DNA of 64,000 nt from Streptomyces sp. CCM_MD2014 (GCF_000772045.1 NZ_CP009754.1:1488001-1552000), one strand, 5' to 3'. Positions 24,211 through 32,740 are shown, counted from the first letter of the stretch. Numbers and translations are program-made. The notes: generated from the sequence alone by a model not told the origin.

Positions 24211-25103
24211 GCAGCGAAGCTCGCGAGTGGGTGTGGGAGCACAGCTCCAGCCGAGGGGCCGCGCGTCTGGTCCTGCTGTCGATCGCCGACCGGGTGGCCG
24301 ACGACCAGTGCATCTCCTGGGCCTCCCTGTCCAGCCTGGCCAAGCGCACGCACGCCTCGGTCTCCACGGTGCGCGAAGCCATCGAACGCCTCGTCCTGGC
24401 CGGCGAGCTGGAACAGCTCGACGACCTGGTGGGCCCGCAGCGCAGCACGGTCTACCGCCTGCCGCTCGCCGCCGAAGCAGTCGCACAGGCGCTGCGAGAG
24501 CAGCGGGAGGAAACGGGCGAGACGGCAGTGCCGGACGAGCCCGCTGGCCCTGCCAAGCTCCGGCTGTCGGCCCTGCGGCGGTACGGAATCCGCCCGCGTG
24601 AGGTGCCGGAATCCCCCGCCAGGGTCCGGAAACCGGCAGTACCGGAAACCGGCAGGCCCAGGCGGAAACCGGCACAGCGGCGTACCGGCCACCGGCACAG
24701 CGATGTACCGGCCACCGGCACACAGAACCGTAGTGAACCTAATTTGAACCGGAGGTACAGCAGTGGTGGTGCTGCCGTCCTCCCGGCTGCCGAGTGGCAG
24801 GTCGACCCCGCCACCCACACCTGGGCCCGCCGGCAGGGACACCTCGACCGCCTCGGCGAGCATGGCCTGCAGGCCGCCGACGCGAAGTGGCGTGCCCACC
24901 GGGCGGCCCACGCCCCGAGGCCGGCGGAAGCCTGGGCTGCCGACTGGCGAGCCTGGATCACCCGGGAACACGCCCCCAACCGCCCGAACCTCTACGCCGT
25001 GCCCGGCCAGAACACCGCCGCGCCCGGTGGCATGACGCGGGCCGAGAAGCACACCGCCGCCCTTCTCGCCGCCCTGGACGAGCCGACCGGAACGGAGGGC
25101 TGA
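24207..25103 (+). CDS. Winged-helix replication-initiator-like protein
   Basis: A 298-residue protein. The N-terminal 95 residues form a winged helix of the phage/plasmid replication-protein kind (ARLVLLSIADRVADDQCISW, ASLSSLAKRTHASVSTVREA). A low-complexity Pro/Arg linker follows, then a C-terminal domain with WITREHAPNRPNLYAV, similar to replisome-organiser proteins. The linker is encoded by five iteron-like repeats (24627-24720), so it may double as the origin. ATG overlaps the previous stop. Function is inferred from fold and context; no Rep catalytic motif is visible. Confidence 0.7.
   Translation: MSSEAREWVWEHSSSRGAARLVLLSIADRVADDQCISWASLSSLAKRTHASVSTVREAIERLVLAGELEQLDDLVGPQRSTVYRLPLAAEAVAQALREQREETGETAVPDEPAGPAKLRLSALRRYGIRPREVPESPARVRKPAVPETGRPRRKPAQRRTGHRHSDVPATGTQNRSEPNLNRRYSSGGAAVLPAAEWQVDPATHTWARRQGHLDRLGEHGLQAADAKWRAHRAAHAPRPAEAWAADWRAWITREHAPNRPNLYAVPGQNTAAPGGMTRAEKHTAALLAALDEPTGTEG
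24627..24720 (+). repeat. Five iteron-like direct repeats inside the Rep-like gene
   Basis: The 12-mer CGGMMACCGGCA occurs five times: 24627-24638, 24643-24654, 24663-24674 (CGGAAACCGGCA) and 24686-24697, 24709-24720 (CGGCCACCGGCA). Start-to-start spacings are 16, 20, 23 and 23. The last two are embedded in an almost perfect 23-bp repeat beginning GTACCGGCCACCGGCACA. They do not follow codon phase, which is unlike a simple protein repeat. Confidence 0.6.
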
Positions 25104-25105
25104 CC

Positions 25106-25819
25106 GTGGACCGCCGCGAAATCGCCGCCCTGCTGGCCTACATCGGCCGACTCGACCCCCGCAGCATCCGCACCGACGAGGGCGAGGCCCGCGACCAGCT
25201 CGCCCAGTGGCACGAGCTGCTCGGCGACGTGCCGATGGCCACCCCGCACGGCTGGGACGCCCGCATCGCCGCCCGCCAGCACTACCGCACCTCGCCGTAC
25301 CAGATCCAACCCGCCGACGTGGTCCGCCCCTGGGAGAGCTACCGGCGCAACCGCCTGGCCCTCCACTGGGACCCCACACCGTCCGCGGACCCGGACGACC
25401 AGGCCGCCTGGACCGCAGAGCTGGTCGGCACCCGCCGTGCCGTCGCCGCCGGCATAGCGCAGCCCGCGTATGCCCCGGCCATCACCAGCAGCCAGGAGGG
25501 GATCAACCCGAGGCTGCAGGCTCGGCTGGACCAGATCGGCTCCTGCATACCGCCCGCCGCCCGCGCCGCTCTCGCACCGTTCCGGCCCGCCCGGGCAGCA
25601 CGCGAAGCCGCCGTCGCGCAGGGGCTGCCCGATGCCCTGAGCGTGCGATGCGAGTGGTGTCTGGCCCCGGTCGGCGAGCCGTGCCGGCGCCGCCGGATCG
25701 GCCCCAACGACGGGGTACGCGCCATCACGCCGCGCGCCACCCCGCACCCCGGCCGTGTGGATCTCGCCGCCCAGCAGGCCCAGCACGCCGAGCAGGCCCA
25801 GCAGCCCGCCCTGGCCTGA
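25106..25819 (+). CDS. Zinc-finger protein of the mobilisation operon
   Basis: A 237-residue protein that starts at GTG 25106, behind GGAGGG and three bases after the Rep-like gene. Most of it is a helical domain without recognisable motifs (PHGWDARIAARQHYRTSPYQ). Near residue 175 there is a small zinc-binding motif of the CEWCLAPVGEPCRRRR type, seen in many actinobacterial phage and plasmid proteins, with a later PHPGR histidine. It probably binds DNA or protein, but no specific role can be assigned. Confidence 0.65.
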   Translation: MDRREIAALLAYIGRLDPRSIRTDEGEARDQLAQWHELLGDVPMATPHGWDARIAARQHYRTSPYQIQPADVVRPWESYRRNRLALHWDPTPSADPDDQAAWTAELVGTRRAVAAGIAQPAYAPAITSSQEGINPRLQARLDQIGSCIPPAARAALAPFRPARAAREAAVAQGLPDALSVRCEWCLAPVGEPCRRRRIGPNDGVRAITPRATPHPGRVDLAAQQAQHAEQAQQPALA

Positions 25820-25979
25820 CCGGAGCCTCCGGCGCGTGCATCCCGTCTGCTGCACCGCCGCAACCTCACCGTCCCGCACCGGATGCGGCGCACGCCCACG
25901 CGCCGCAGCCGGCGCCCGACGCCGCACCCGCCAGGCACTGCGTTAGCCGGCCGGTGTGGCAGCACATCGGAGACTCGCC

Positions 25980-26621
25980 TTGCGCCGCATCACCACCCAC
26001 GACGCGCCGGCCACCGGCTTGCGCGGCATCGCAGACACCAGCTGGCACGTCCGCGGAGCGTGCCACGGCATGGACGTCGAGGACGCCGACGCCGTGTTCT
26101 TCCCCGGGCCCCGGGATCACGAGGAGATCGCGGAGGCGAAGGAGCTGTGCGGCTGGTGCCCTGTACGCCGCGCGTGCCTGGACTTCGCTCTGGAGAACGT
26201 CCTCAAGGAGGGCGTCTGGGGCGGGCTCACTGAAGCCGAGCGGCGCCCGCTGCACGACAACCTGCACCGGCGCCTGGACTACCGGCGTGTGACCGCCTTC
26301 TTCCAGGGACGCGACGTGCACCTGACGGAAGCCGAGCGGCAGGTGGTCATCGACCACGCCTACGTCCGGGGCTGGCAGCCCGACCGGCTCGCTGCCGCCC
26401 TGCAGATCAGCCACAAGCACGCCCGTGACCTGCTCCGGCAAGCGGCCAACAAGGTCTTCGACCGGGACCGCAATTACGGCGTGCCCCGCTCCAGGAAGAA
26501 GCGGAAGAAGACCTCCAAGGCCAAGGGCACCCCCGCGCCCGCAGCTCCCGGCACTCAGCAGCCGACAGGCCGCCCGGCGGCGTCGACCTCGGCGCACGCC
26601 CCTCTCGGAAAGGCAGCATGA
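25980..26621 (+). CDS. WhiB-like iron-sulfur regulator with C-terminal extension
   Basis: A 213-residue Wbl protein. The four cluster cysteines are Cys28, Cys57, Cys60 and Cys66 (CGWCPVRRAC), preceded by VFFPG and followed by GVWGGLTEAER, all hallmarks of WhiB proteins that carry an oxygen/NO-sensitive 4Fe-4S cluster. Residues 110-165 add a second helical HTH-like region and a lysine-rich tail (SRKKRKKTSKAK), unusual for Wbl proteins. TTG 25980 has GGAG seven bases upstream; GTG 25956 is the alternative. It sits between the zinc-finger and DUF2637 genes in the mobilisation operon. Confidence 0.85.
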   Translation: MRRITTHDAPATGLRGIADTSWHVRGACHGMDVEDADAVFFPGPRDHEEIAEAKELCGWCPVRRACLDFALENVLKEGVWGGLTEAERRPLHDNLHRRLDYRRVTAFFQGRDVHLTEAERQVVIDHAYVRGWQPDRLAAALQISHKHARDLLRQAANKVFDRDRNYGVPRSRKKRKKTSKAKGTPAPAAPGTQQPTGRPAASTSAHAPLGKAA

Positions 26622-28294
26622 CCCACCCTGTCCTCGCCTTCGGTGCTACTTCGGACCTCCCTCTCCTCCTCGCCGCCGTCGTGCCCGCCGCCCTCGCGCT
26701 CGTGCTGACCGCCTGGGCGATCCGGCGCCGGGGAACCCGCCCGCGGAAACGTCTCGGCGGCCCGGCGGTCAAGGTCGCCGCCGTCGCCGCCCTGGGCTGC
26801 ACCGCCTACAGCGCCGACACCAGCTGGCGCTTCGCGGCCGACTACCTCGACATGGCCGGCACCGCCGAGCGCGCCGGCATGTTCGCCGCCGCCGAACTCG
26901 CCCTGTTCGCCACCGCGCTGATGGCACGGCAGAACCTCGCCGTCCAGGGCGCTCCTGGCCTGCCGGGCACGCTGGTCTGGGTGATCACCACGGTGCAGGT
27001 GATCCCCGCCTACGCCGAGAGCGGCCCCGTCGGAGGCACGGTCCGCGCCTTCGTCGGACCGGTCATGGCGGCGATGCTGTGGCACCTGGCCATGGGCATC
27101 GAACTGCGCCTGCGCACCCCGGGTGCAGCCTCGAACGGACTGCTCGCCGTCCTGGGCCGGGAGGCACGCGAGCGGCTGCTGTCCCGCCTGGGCATTGCCG
27201 CGCGGGACCGTGACGCAGCGCAGATCACCCGGGACCGGGCCACCGCCCGTGCGGTCACCCTCGCCGCCCGCCTCGCCGAGCGCACACCCGAGCAGCAGCA
27301 GAGCCGTCGCGGCCGGCGGCTGACGCGACGCCTGTCGAAGGCGGTCGGCAGGGCTTCGGTCGGCACCGACCCTCTCCAGCGGGCGCAGCTGCTCGACCAG
27401 CTCGCCGCTCGGCGACACGCGCTGGCGCTCGCCACGGTCCCGCTCCCTTCTCCCTGGTCCCCGGCGCACAGCAGCGCATCGGCGGCCACGGTCCCCGTAC
27501 AGCCGACATCGGATGTGCCGGTCCCCGTCCCCAGTCCCGACGGTTCCGACGAGCCGGTCCCGGACCGAGGAGCGAGGGCTCCTCGGGGCCCCGTCCCCGA
27601 GAACCCGGAAGCCGAGGTCGACGCAAGGACCAAGGGCGACGCAACGGGAACGTTCGCGGGAACCAAGCCCTCGGAAGACGGTGCGGTCCCAGGGACCGTG
27701 CTCGCCGGACCGGGAGCCGCAGCGCGGGACGCAGCGGCCATGAGGACCGACCACAGCACGCGAGAAGTGGCAGCTCAGGACCCGGGTTCTCATCGGGGAC
27801 CGGGCATCACGAAGTCGGGGACCGAGACCACCGAGGACCGAGGACCGACCGCCCCACAGTCCGGGACCGAAACCACCCAGGACCGAGGACCGACCGCCCC
27901 ACAGTCCGGGACCGAAACCACCCAGGACCGAGGACCGACCGCCCCACAGTCCGGGACCGAAACCACCCAGGACCGAGGACACAAGGTCCCGCTTCGCCGG
28001 AAGCCGACCAGGACCTCCCGGACGAAGAACAAGGACAAGCGTGCACGGTCCCGCTCGCAGACGGAGCGCCAGGCACGCGAGCTGGGTGAATCCGAGCGCC
28101 AGCTTGTCCGTGAGGTGCGTCCCCATGTGCCGGCTCTGCTCGAACGGGACGGCAACGGCGCGATCACCCGAGTGCAGCTGCGCGAAATCATCCGCCGCCA
28201 GGGCCTGACGGGTGTCGGTAACGACCGACTCGGCCTGGTCCTCCAGGAGCTGCGGAACGGGGACATCACGACGACGAGGAGCACCGCCCGATGA
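26618..28294 (+). CDS. DUF2637 membrane protein with repeat-rich tail
   Basis: A 558-residue protein. The N-terminal 170 residues contain several membrane helices of the DUF2637 type (LLLAAVVPAALALVLTAWAI and TLVWVITTVQVIPAY). This family is typical of actinomycete integrative and conjugative elements and plasmids, where it may take part in spread. The middle is helical and basic. Residues about 400-455 are three full plus one partial copy of SGTETTQDRGPTAPQ. The C-terminal 80 residues look like a small DNA-binding helical domain (VQLREIIRRQGLTGVGNDRL). It starts by ATGA overlap with the WhiB-like gene. Confidence 0.78.
   Translation: MTHPVLAFGATSDLPLLLAAVVPAALALVLTAWAIRRRGTRPRKRLGGPAVKVAAVAALGCTAYSADTSWRFAADYLDMAGTAERAGMFAAAELALFATALMARQNLAVQGAPGLPGTLVWVITTVQVIPAYAESGPVGGTVRAFVGPVMAAMLWHLAMGIELRLRTPGAASNGLLAVLGREARERLLSRLGIAARDRDAAQITRDRATARAVTLAARLAERTPEQQQSRRGRRLTRRLSKAVGRASVGTDPLQRAQLLDQLAARRHALALATVPLPSPWSPAHSSASAATVPVQPTSDVPVPVPSPDGSDEPVPDRGARAPRGPVPENPEAEVDARTKGDATGTFAGTKPSEDGAVPGTVLAGPGAAARDAAAMRTDHSTREVAAQDPGSHRGPGITKSGTETTEDRGPTAPQSGTETTQDRGPTAPQSGTETTQDRGPTAPQSGTETTQDRGHKVPLRRKPTRTSRTKNKDKRARSRSQTERQARELGESERQLVREVRPHVPALLERDGNGAITRVQLREIIRRQGLTGVGNDRLGLVLQELRNGDITTTRSTAR
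27815..27980 (+). repeat. 45-bp tandem repeats in the DUF2637 gene
   Basis: Units begin at 27815, 27860, 27905 and 27950 (last one partial, to 27980). Units 2 and 3 are identical over 45 bp; unit 1 differs at a few bases. They keep the reading frame and encode the 15-residue SGTETTQDRGPTAPQ repeat. Confidence 0.9.
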
Positions 28295-28482
28295 AGACCT
28301 GCCACCAGTTCAAGACGGTCCGCGCCGAGTACGAGCGCGAGATCGGATTCATGCTCGCTCACTCCGAGCGGCATGCGGGCAGGCCGGCGGCGAAGTCCAG
28401 CGCGAAGCAGGCAGCCTCGGCGAAACAGCGGATGGCCCGCGCGCTCAACAGCCACGTCGGACGCTGCCCCGAATGCGGCTGA
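28291..28482 (+). CDS. Small zinc-ribbon-like protein
   Basis: A 63-residue protein starting at ATG 28291 in ATGA overlap with the DUF2637 stop. It is basic and helical with a C-terminal RCPECG, plus an N-terminal Cys-His (MKTCHQF), possibly one small metal site. Common as a short hypothetical in actinomycete mobile elements; no function known. Confidence 0.65.
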   Translation: MKTCHQFKTVRAEYEREIGFMLAHSERHAGRPAAKSSAKQAASAKQRMARALNSHVGRCPECG

Positions 28483-28519
28483 ACCGGCAAATCCCAGCAC
28501 AAGGCCCGTTATCCGTAAA

Positions 28520-28546
28520 GGTGGCCCAGCTCCACGCCGGGCCACC
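28520..28546 (+). terminator. Hairpin between small operon genes
   Basis: GGTGGCCC (28520-28527) and GGGCCACC (28539-28546) form an 8-bp stem with an 11-base loop. There is no U-tract, so it may attenuate rather than end transcription. Confidence 0.3.
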
Positions 28547-28567
28547 GCCCCGCTTAGGAGGTACGCC

Positions 28568-28804
28568 ATGATTCCTCGTCCCCCTCGCTTTTCCGGGCCC
28601 ACCACCGCCGAGGCCGGTGCCTGGGCGGACGTCTTGGTCCGCCGGCAACTCCTCCACGCCGTCGTCCTCACGCCGACCGGGCAGTGGCTCGTCCAGGACC
28701 GTCCCAACAGACCGGTTCGCGTCCTTGCCAGCCCAGCCGAAGTTCTCGCGCTGGCCGCAACCATCCAGCAACGCACCCGCTCTACGAGGCCCGAATCCCG
28801 ATGA
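28568..28804 (+). CDS. Small conserved hypothetical protein upstream of mobC
   Basis: A 78-residue protein; ATG 28568 follows TAGGAGG. It contains LLHAVVLTPTGQWLVQD, resembling a small beta-sheet fold. Its TGA overlaps the ATG at 28801 of the next gene. Function unknown. Confidence 0.55.
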   Translation: MIPRPPRFSGPTTAEAGAWADVLVRRQLLHAVVLTPTGQWLVQDRPNRPVRVLASPAEVLALAATIQQRTRSTRPESR

Positions 28805-29463
28805 CGAACGCACCCAAGAACGGCACCACCCCGGAACCTGATCGCGGCTCCAACTCGGTCTCGGGGCGAGCAAGTTATCGCAAGAGCATTGCTCCCGAGG
28901 GGAGCAATGCTCTTGCGTTCCCCGCCCCTGGAGTGGCGGGAGCGGAACGGCACCGGGGGGCGCCGATCCGTGAGGATGCGACCGAGGGCGGCTCGCATCC
29001 CGAGGGGCAGGACCAGCACGCCTGCCACAGTGCGCACTGCACGCACACCGCCCCTTCAAAGCCGCATGTGCAACAGCGTGAGCGCCTGCGCGACGAGAAC
29101 AAGCGCATGCGCCAGCCCAGCTGCCGCATGAACGACGACGAGTACCAACTCCTAGCTCGTGCAGCCGCCGTGTGCCACATGAGCGTCGCCAGTTTCCTCG
29201 CCCACGCCGCTCTCAAAGCCGCCCACGATCTCGACCGTACGGCGGCGGAAATCGCCGCCCAACGAGAAGTCCACAACGAGCTCTTCGCTGTGCGCCGGCA
29301 CCTCGGCCACATCGGCAACAACGTCAACCAGGTAGCTAAGGCCGCCAACTCCGGTGCCGACGTCCCCTACGCCGAAGCCGTACTCGGCGCCGTCCAGCGC
29401 GCCACCCAGCGCGTGGACGCCTTCATCCAGCACTACCTCGACACCGAAAGGCGAACCGGTTGA
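28801..29463 (+). CDS. mobC: MobC-like relaxosome accessory protein
   Basis: A 220-residue reading frame whose C-terminal 110 residues match MobC proteins: a ribbon-helix-helix start (RMNDDEYQLLARAAAVCHMS) and the diagnostic HLGHIGNNVNQVAKAANSG. MobC helps the relaxase open DNA at oriT. The N-terminal 100 residues are unstructured and encoded by DNA holding a perfect 18-bp inverted repeat (28879-28917). The true start may therefore lie further downstream, with the palindrome as non-coding oriT-type DNA. It overlaps the relaxase start. Confidence 0.8.
   Translation: MTNAPKNGTTPEPDRGSNSVSGRASYRKSIAPEGSNALAFPAPGVAGAERHRGAPIREDATEGGSHPEGQDQHACHSAHCTHTAPSKPHVQQRERLRDENKRMRQPSCRMNDDEYQLLARAAAVCHMSVASFLAHAALKAAHDLDRTAAEIAAQREVHNELFAVRRHLGHIGNNVNQVAKAANSGADVPYAEAVLGAVQRATQRVDAFIQHYLDTERRTG
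28879..28917. repeat. Perfect 18-bp inverted repeat, candidate oriT element
   Basis: Left arm 28879-28896 (CGCAAGAGCATTGCTCCC), loop GAG, right arm 28900-28917, fully complementary. It lies just upstream of the conserved MobC domain and relaxase gene, where oriT sites are usually found. A transcription-level hairpin is the alternative. Confidence 0.6.
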
Positions 29464-31202
29464 TCCCTCGCGTCCACAAGCGTGGCTCGAACACGTTTGG
29501 CCTGCTCATCTACCTCTACGGCAAAGGGACTCATGAGGAGCACGTCGATCCGCATCTCGTGGCGGCATGGGACAGCTTCGCTCCCGACCCCGGTCGCGAT
29601 CCTCAAGCTACGAAGAGACAGTTGCAGCAGCTCCTGGACCAGCCCGTCCAGACGCTCGCGGAGTCGCGCCGCCCGGCCAAGCACGTCTGGCACCTATCCG
29701 TCCGGGCCGCACCCGACGACCCGGTTCTCTCCGACGAGCAATGGGGGGAGATCGCCCGACGCATGGTCGCCGCGACCGGCATCGCTCCGGCCGCCGACGA
29801 GGCGGGATGCCGCTGGGCAGCCGTGCGCCACGCCGACGACCACATCCACATCATCGCCACGCTCGTCCGCGAAGACGGCCGGCGCCCCCGACTCAACAAC
29901 GACGCCAAGCGATCCCAGGCCGAAGCCCGCCTGATCGAAACCGAGTACGGGCTCAAGCAGCTCAGCACCGGGGACGGGACCGCAGCGCAACGACCGACCA
30001 GCGCCGAGCGCCACAAGGCCCAGCGCCAGGGCCGCGAGCGCACCGCCCGCGAGGAACTGCGGGAATCCGTGCGGCGTGCGGTGGCCGGCGCGAGAAGCGA
30101 CGAGGAGTTCTTCGACCGCCTCGCCGCCGCCGGCCTGCTGATCCGCAAGCGCGCCGCGCCCTCCGGTGACCTGCTCGGATACAAGGTCGCCCTGCCCGAC
30201 GACCTGAACAAGGACGGCGAACCGGTGTTCTACCCCGGCGCGCGCCTCGCTCCCGACCTGTCCTTGCCTCGCATCCGCGAGCGGTGGTCCGGTGATGCGC
30301 AGGATGTCCCTGCGGCCCGGCGGGACGAAGCGATTCGTACGGGGCCGGGCAGTCCGGCCTCCGCGCGCCGCGGCACGGCATCGGCCGTGTGGCAGGCCGT
30401 GCTCGTCGGCGACCACGGCGAGGACGGGGTCGCCGCCGCCCACATCGCCGCGGTCGGCGAGGTCCTGGACGCCCTCGCGAAGACGTCCGCCGCTCACACC
30501 CGCCGCGAACTGCACGACGCCGCAACGGCCTTCGAACGGGCCTCGCGCTCTCACGTCCGCGCCGTACGCGGGCACGATCGAGCCCTGCGACAGGCCGCCC
30601 GCGACCTCGTCCAGGGCGGCCCGGCCCTCGGCCGCGGTGAGGACGGAGCCACCACGGCGATGGCGATCGACATGCTGTTCTTCCTGATCACCGCCACCGC
30701 GCACTGGCACGCCCGGAAGGGCCACGCCCAGCAGGCCGAGGCCGCCACCCGAGCCGCCGAACACCTGCGCACCGCTTACCAGGCCGCCTCGGCCCAGCCG
30801 CTCGGTGTGCTATACCAGCGCGGCCGACGTCTGAGCCGGCCGATGCTCCAGCGGCAGACCGCGCTGCTGCGCGAGGCGCTCCCGGAACTGGCCGAGCAGA
30901 TCCTCGCCGAACCCGGCTGGTACGCCCTGGCCGCGACCATCACGGAAGCCGAAGCCGCCGGCCACAACCCGGCCGCCCTCCTGCCCGACGTTGCCGCTCG
31001 GCGCGAACTGGGCACCGCGGACTCCATCAGCGACGTGCTCGTATGGCGGATGCGACGGACAGCCGACCTGCCCGCCGATGCCTCCCAGCTTCCCGAGACC
31101 AGCACCGCAGCGAACCGGTCCGCGACGCGCAGGGCGACGACCAGGCCCTCCACGCCCGGCAGGCGGCGCAGCGGAGAGGAGTCACCGCGTCAGGCCCGAT
31201 AA
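29460..31202 (+). CDS. mobA: HUH relaxase/mobilisation nuclease
   Basis: A 580-residue MobA/VirD2-type relaxase that nicks one DNA strand at oriT and pilots it during conjugation. The N-terminal domain has the metal-binding motif HADDHIHI (residues 124-131), and a candidate nucleophile Tyr lies early (FGLLIYLYGKG). The family-typical MIPRVHKRG start uses TTG 29460, which overlaps the mobC stop. The C-terminal 300 residues are helical and Ala-rich without a helicase or primase motif. There is no FtsK-like translocase gene nearby, so mobilisation would need a coupling protein encoded elsewhere. Confidence 0.9.
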   Translation: MIPRVHKRGSNTFGLLIYLYGKGTHEEHVDPHLVAAWDSFAPDPGRDPQATKRQLQQLLDQPVQTLAESRRPAKHVWHLSVRAAPDDPVLSDEQWGEIARRMVAATGIAPAADEAGCRWAAVRHADDHIHIIATLVREDGRRPRLNNDAKRSQAEARLIETEYGLKQLSTGDGTAAQRPTSAERHKAQRQGRERTAREELRESVRRAVAGARSDEEFFDRLAAAGLLIRKRAAPSGDLLGYKVALPDDLNKDGEPVFYPGARLAPDLSLPRIRERWSGDAQDVPAARRDEAIRTGPGSPASARRGTASAVWQAVLVGDHGEDGVAAAHIAAVGEVLDALAKTSAAHTRRELHDAATAFERASRSHVRAVRGHDRALRQAARDLVQGGPALGRGEDGATTAMAIDMLFFLITATAHWHARKGHAQQAEAATRAAEHLRTAYQAASAQPLGVLYQRGRRLSRPMLQRQTALLREALPELAEQILAEPGWYALAATITEAEAAGHNPAALLPDVAARRELGTADSISDVLVWRMRRTADLPADASQLPETSTAANRSATRRATTRPSTPGRRRSGEESPRQAR

Positions 31203-31415
31203 GTACACCAGACGGCACGCAGGCTCCCCGGATCGCCGCTGTGCCGTACCGAGACATGCGTCGTGGCCTCCTCGTCACCCGGGCAGCCGAGAGGCCACAC
31301 CCGTGCTGACCTGGCCGAAGGGACTGTGGACGTTGTGAATTGAAACCGCCGACGGCGTGGGGCACGATCATGAAGACGCGCAGGACGAGGTGCCGAGGTA
31401 GAGGAGGACGCCAGG

Positions 31416-31859
31416 GTGTTTCACCGAATACGCCGCAGGGCCAAGGGGCCGAGCGAAGCTCAGAAACGGTTCGCCGAGCTGCACGCGCAGATGCAGGGAC
31501 AGGTCCCGCCCGGCATCGGAGTGCCGGCGCCCGAGCCGCAGCCCGCCGAGCCGACCGCCATCGTGGACGACTTCCTCCCGCCGGAGCTGCGGGTGCCGAG
31601 CCACGACCAGGTCGAGGGCAAGATGATGCCGTGGAAGCAGCCCCTGGTCCTCGACGGCGAGATGGCCACCTGCGCCGAGTGCGGCGCGTACCGGGACTGG
31701 CTCATCCTCTCCACCCGCGGTGAGATCTGGCTGCGCTGCCGGGCCGGACACCAGCAGCTGGAGACGCGCATCGACACCGCCTGGTACAACCGGCACTCCG
31801 GGCCGGCGGACTCGACGCACGCCACGTTCGAGGACTGCCTGCGCCACCTCGGGCACTGA
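31416..31859 (+). CDS. Conserved hypothetical protein with CxxC motif
   Basis: A 147-residue protein; GTG 31416 lies after GAGGAGG. The C-terminal half carries TCAECGAYRDW and LRCRAGHQ, likely one zinc ribbon (Cys-x2-Cys with a later Cys/His). The N-terminal 60 residues are charged and flexible. Proteins of this kind are common in Streptomyces plasmid-like regions; function unknown. Confidence 0.65.
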   Translation: MFHRIRRRAKGPSEAQKRFAELHAQMQGQVPPGIGVPAPEPQPAEPTAIVDDFLPPELRVPSHDQVEGKMMPWKQPLVLDGEMATCAECGAYRDWLILSTRGEIWLRCRAGHQQLETRIDTAWYNRHSGPADSTHATFEDCLRHLGH

Positions 31860-31938
31860 CCACCACTCCTACGACCCCACCGGGCCCGCGGGCCCGCACT
31901 GACCACCCGTCGCCTAGCACCAAGGGGTCAGTTCCGTC

Positions 31939-32631
31939 ATGCGCGTTCGCGTCGCCACCACCGCACTCGGCATCACCGCCGCCCTCCTCGCCGTGCCCGC
32001 CTGCTCCACCGACACCCCCGGGTCCAAGCACCGGACCGCCTCCTCCCGTACGGGAAAGCCGACCGAGGTCGCCCAGGAGCCGGCCGCGCTCTCCTCGGCC
32101 GCGCTCGAGTCCCGCCTGCTCGACCCGCGCGACCTCGGCAGCGGCTACCTTCCCCAGCCGGAGCGTCCGGCCCAGCACGATGACGTCACCGTCCTCGGCT
32201 GCCCGGCCCTGAGCGAGCTGGGCGGTGACGCGGCGACTGGCGGCACACTCGCCTTCCCGCACAAGGCGAAGGCGGACTTCACCTACGGCTACAGCTCCTC
32301 GGAGATCTCCGAGGAGCTGTACAGCGACAGCGTGAAGAAGCTCTCCGACGGCACCGGCCGGATCTTCGATGCCATGACAGGCTGCCCGGCCTATCAGGTC
32401 GTCGCCGGTGGCACCCAGGTCGACGTGACCTCGCAGAAGCTGCCCGCGCCCAGCGTCGGCGGTGATGAGCAGTGGAGCCTGCTTCTGACGTACATCGCCG
32501 GGGGCCGGAGCACCGTGGTCAAGCAGACCGCGATCCGCGACGGCAACCTGCTGCTGGTCCTCTCCGGCTCCCCGGCCCTCGTCGACCGCCACCTCGACAA
32601 GGCCCTCGCCAAGGCCACGGCAACGAGCTGA
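31939..32631 (+). CDS. Putative lipoprotein
   Basis: A 230-residue exported protein with a lipoprotein signal peptide: a short basic N-terminus, a hydrophobic ALGITAALLA segment and the lipobox VPAC (Cys about residue 23). The mature part begins with a Ser/Thr linker and has two further cysteines and a pattern (LESRLLDPRDLGSGY) seen in sensor-type secreted domains of actinobacteria. It is probably attached to the outer face of the membrane. A strong bidirectional terminator follows. Confidence 0.78.
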   Translation: MRVRVATTALGITAALLAVPACSTDTPGSKHRTASSRTGKPTEVAQEPAALSSAALESRLLDPRDLGSGYLPQPERPAQHDDVTVLGCPALSELGGDAATGGTLAFPHKAKADFTYGYSSSEISEELYSDSVKKLSDGTGRIFDAMTGCPAYQVVAGGTQVDVTSQKLPAPSVGGDEQWSLLLTYIAGGRSTVVKQTAIRDGNLLLVLSGSPALVDRHLDKALAKATATS

Positions 32632-32648
32632 CCTGCGTGCACGTCACG

Positions 32649-32683
32649 CTGCTGCCTCCGACCGTCGCGGTCGGGGGCAGCAG
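32649..32683. terminator. Strong hairpin terminator
   Basis: Arms 32649-32663 and 32669-32683 pair over about 15 bp (CTGCTGCCTCCGACC, loop GTCGC), with one internal mismatch. It lies between the convergent lipoprotein and DUF317 genes. Confidence 0.7.
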
Positions 32684-32740
32684 TGCGTTATGGGCTAAGC
32701 ACTAACGACCCGACCGGCCACTTCGCCCGTGAAACAAGAA

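Noticed and set aside
25207..26292. 361-residue frame spanning the zinc-finger and WhiB-like genes
   Set aside because: Alternate-frame shadow, Arg/Pro-rich, incompatible with the two conserved genes.
27815..27980. Regular repeats that could suggest a CRISPR array
   Set aside because: The units are directly adjacent, have no variable spacers and code in frame for a protein repeat.
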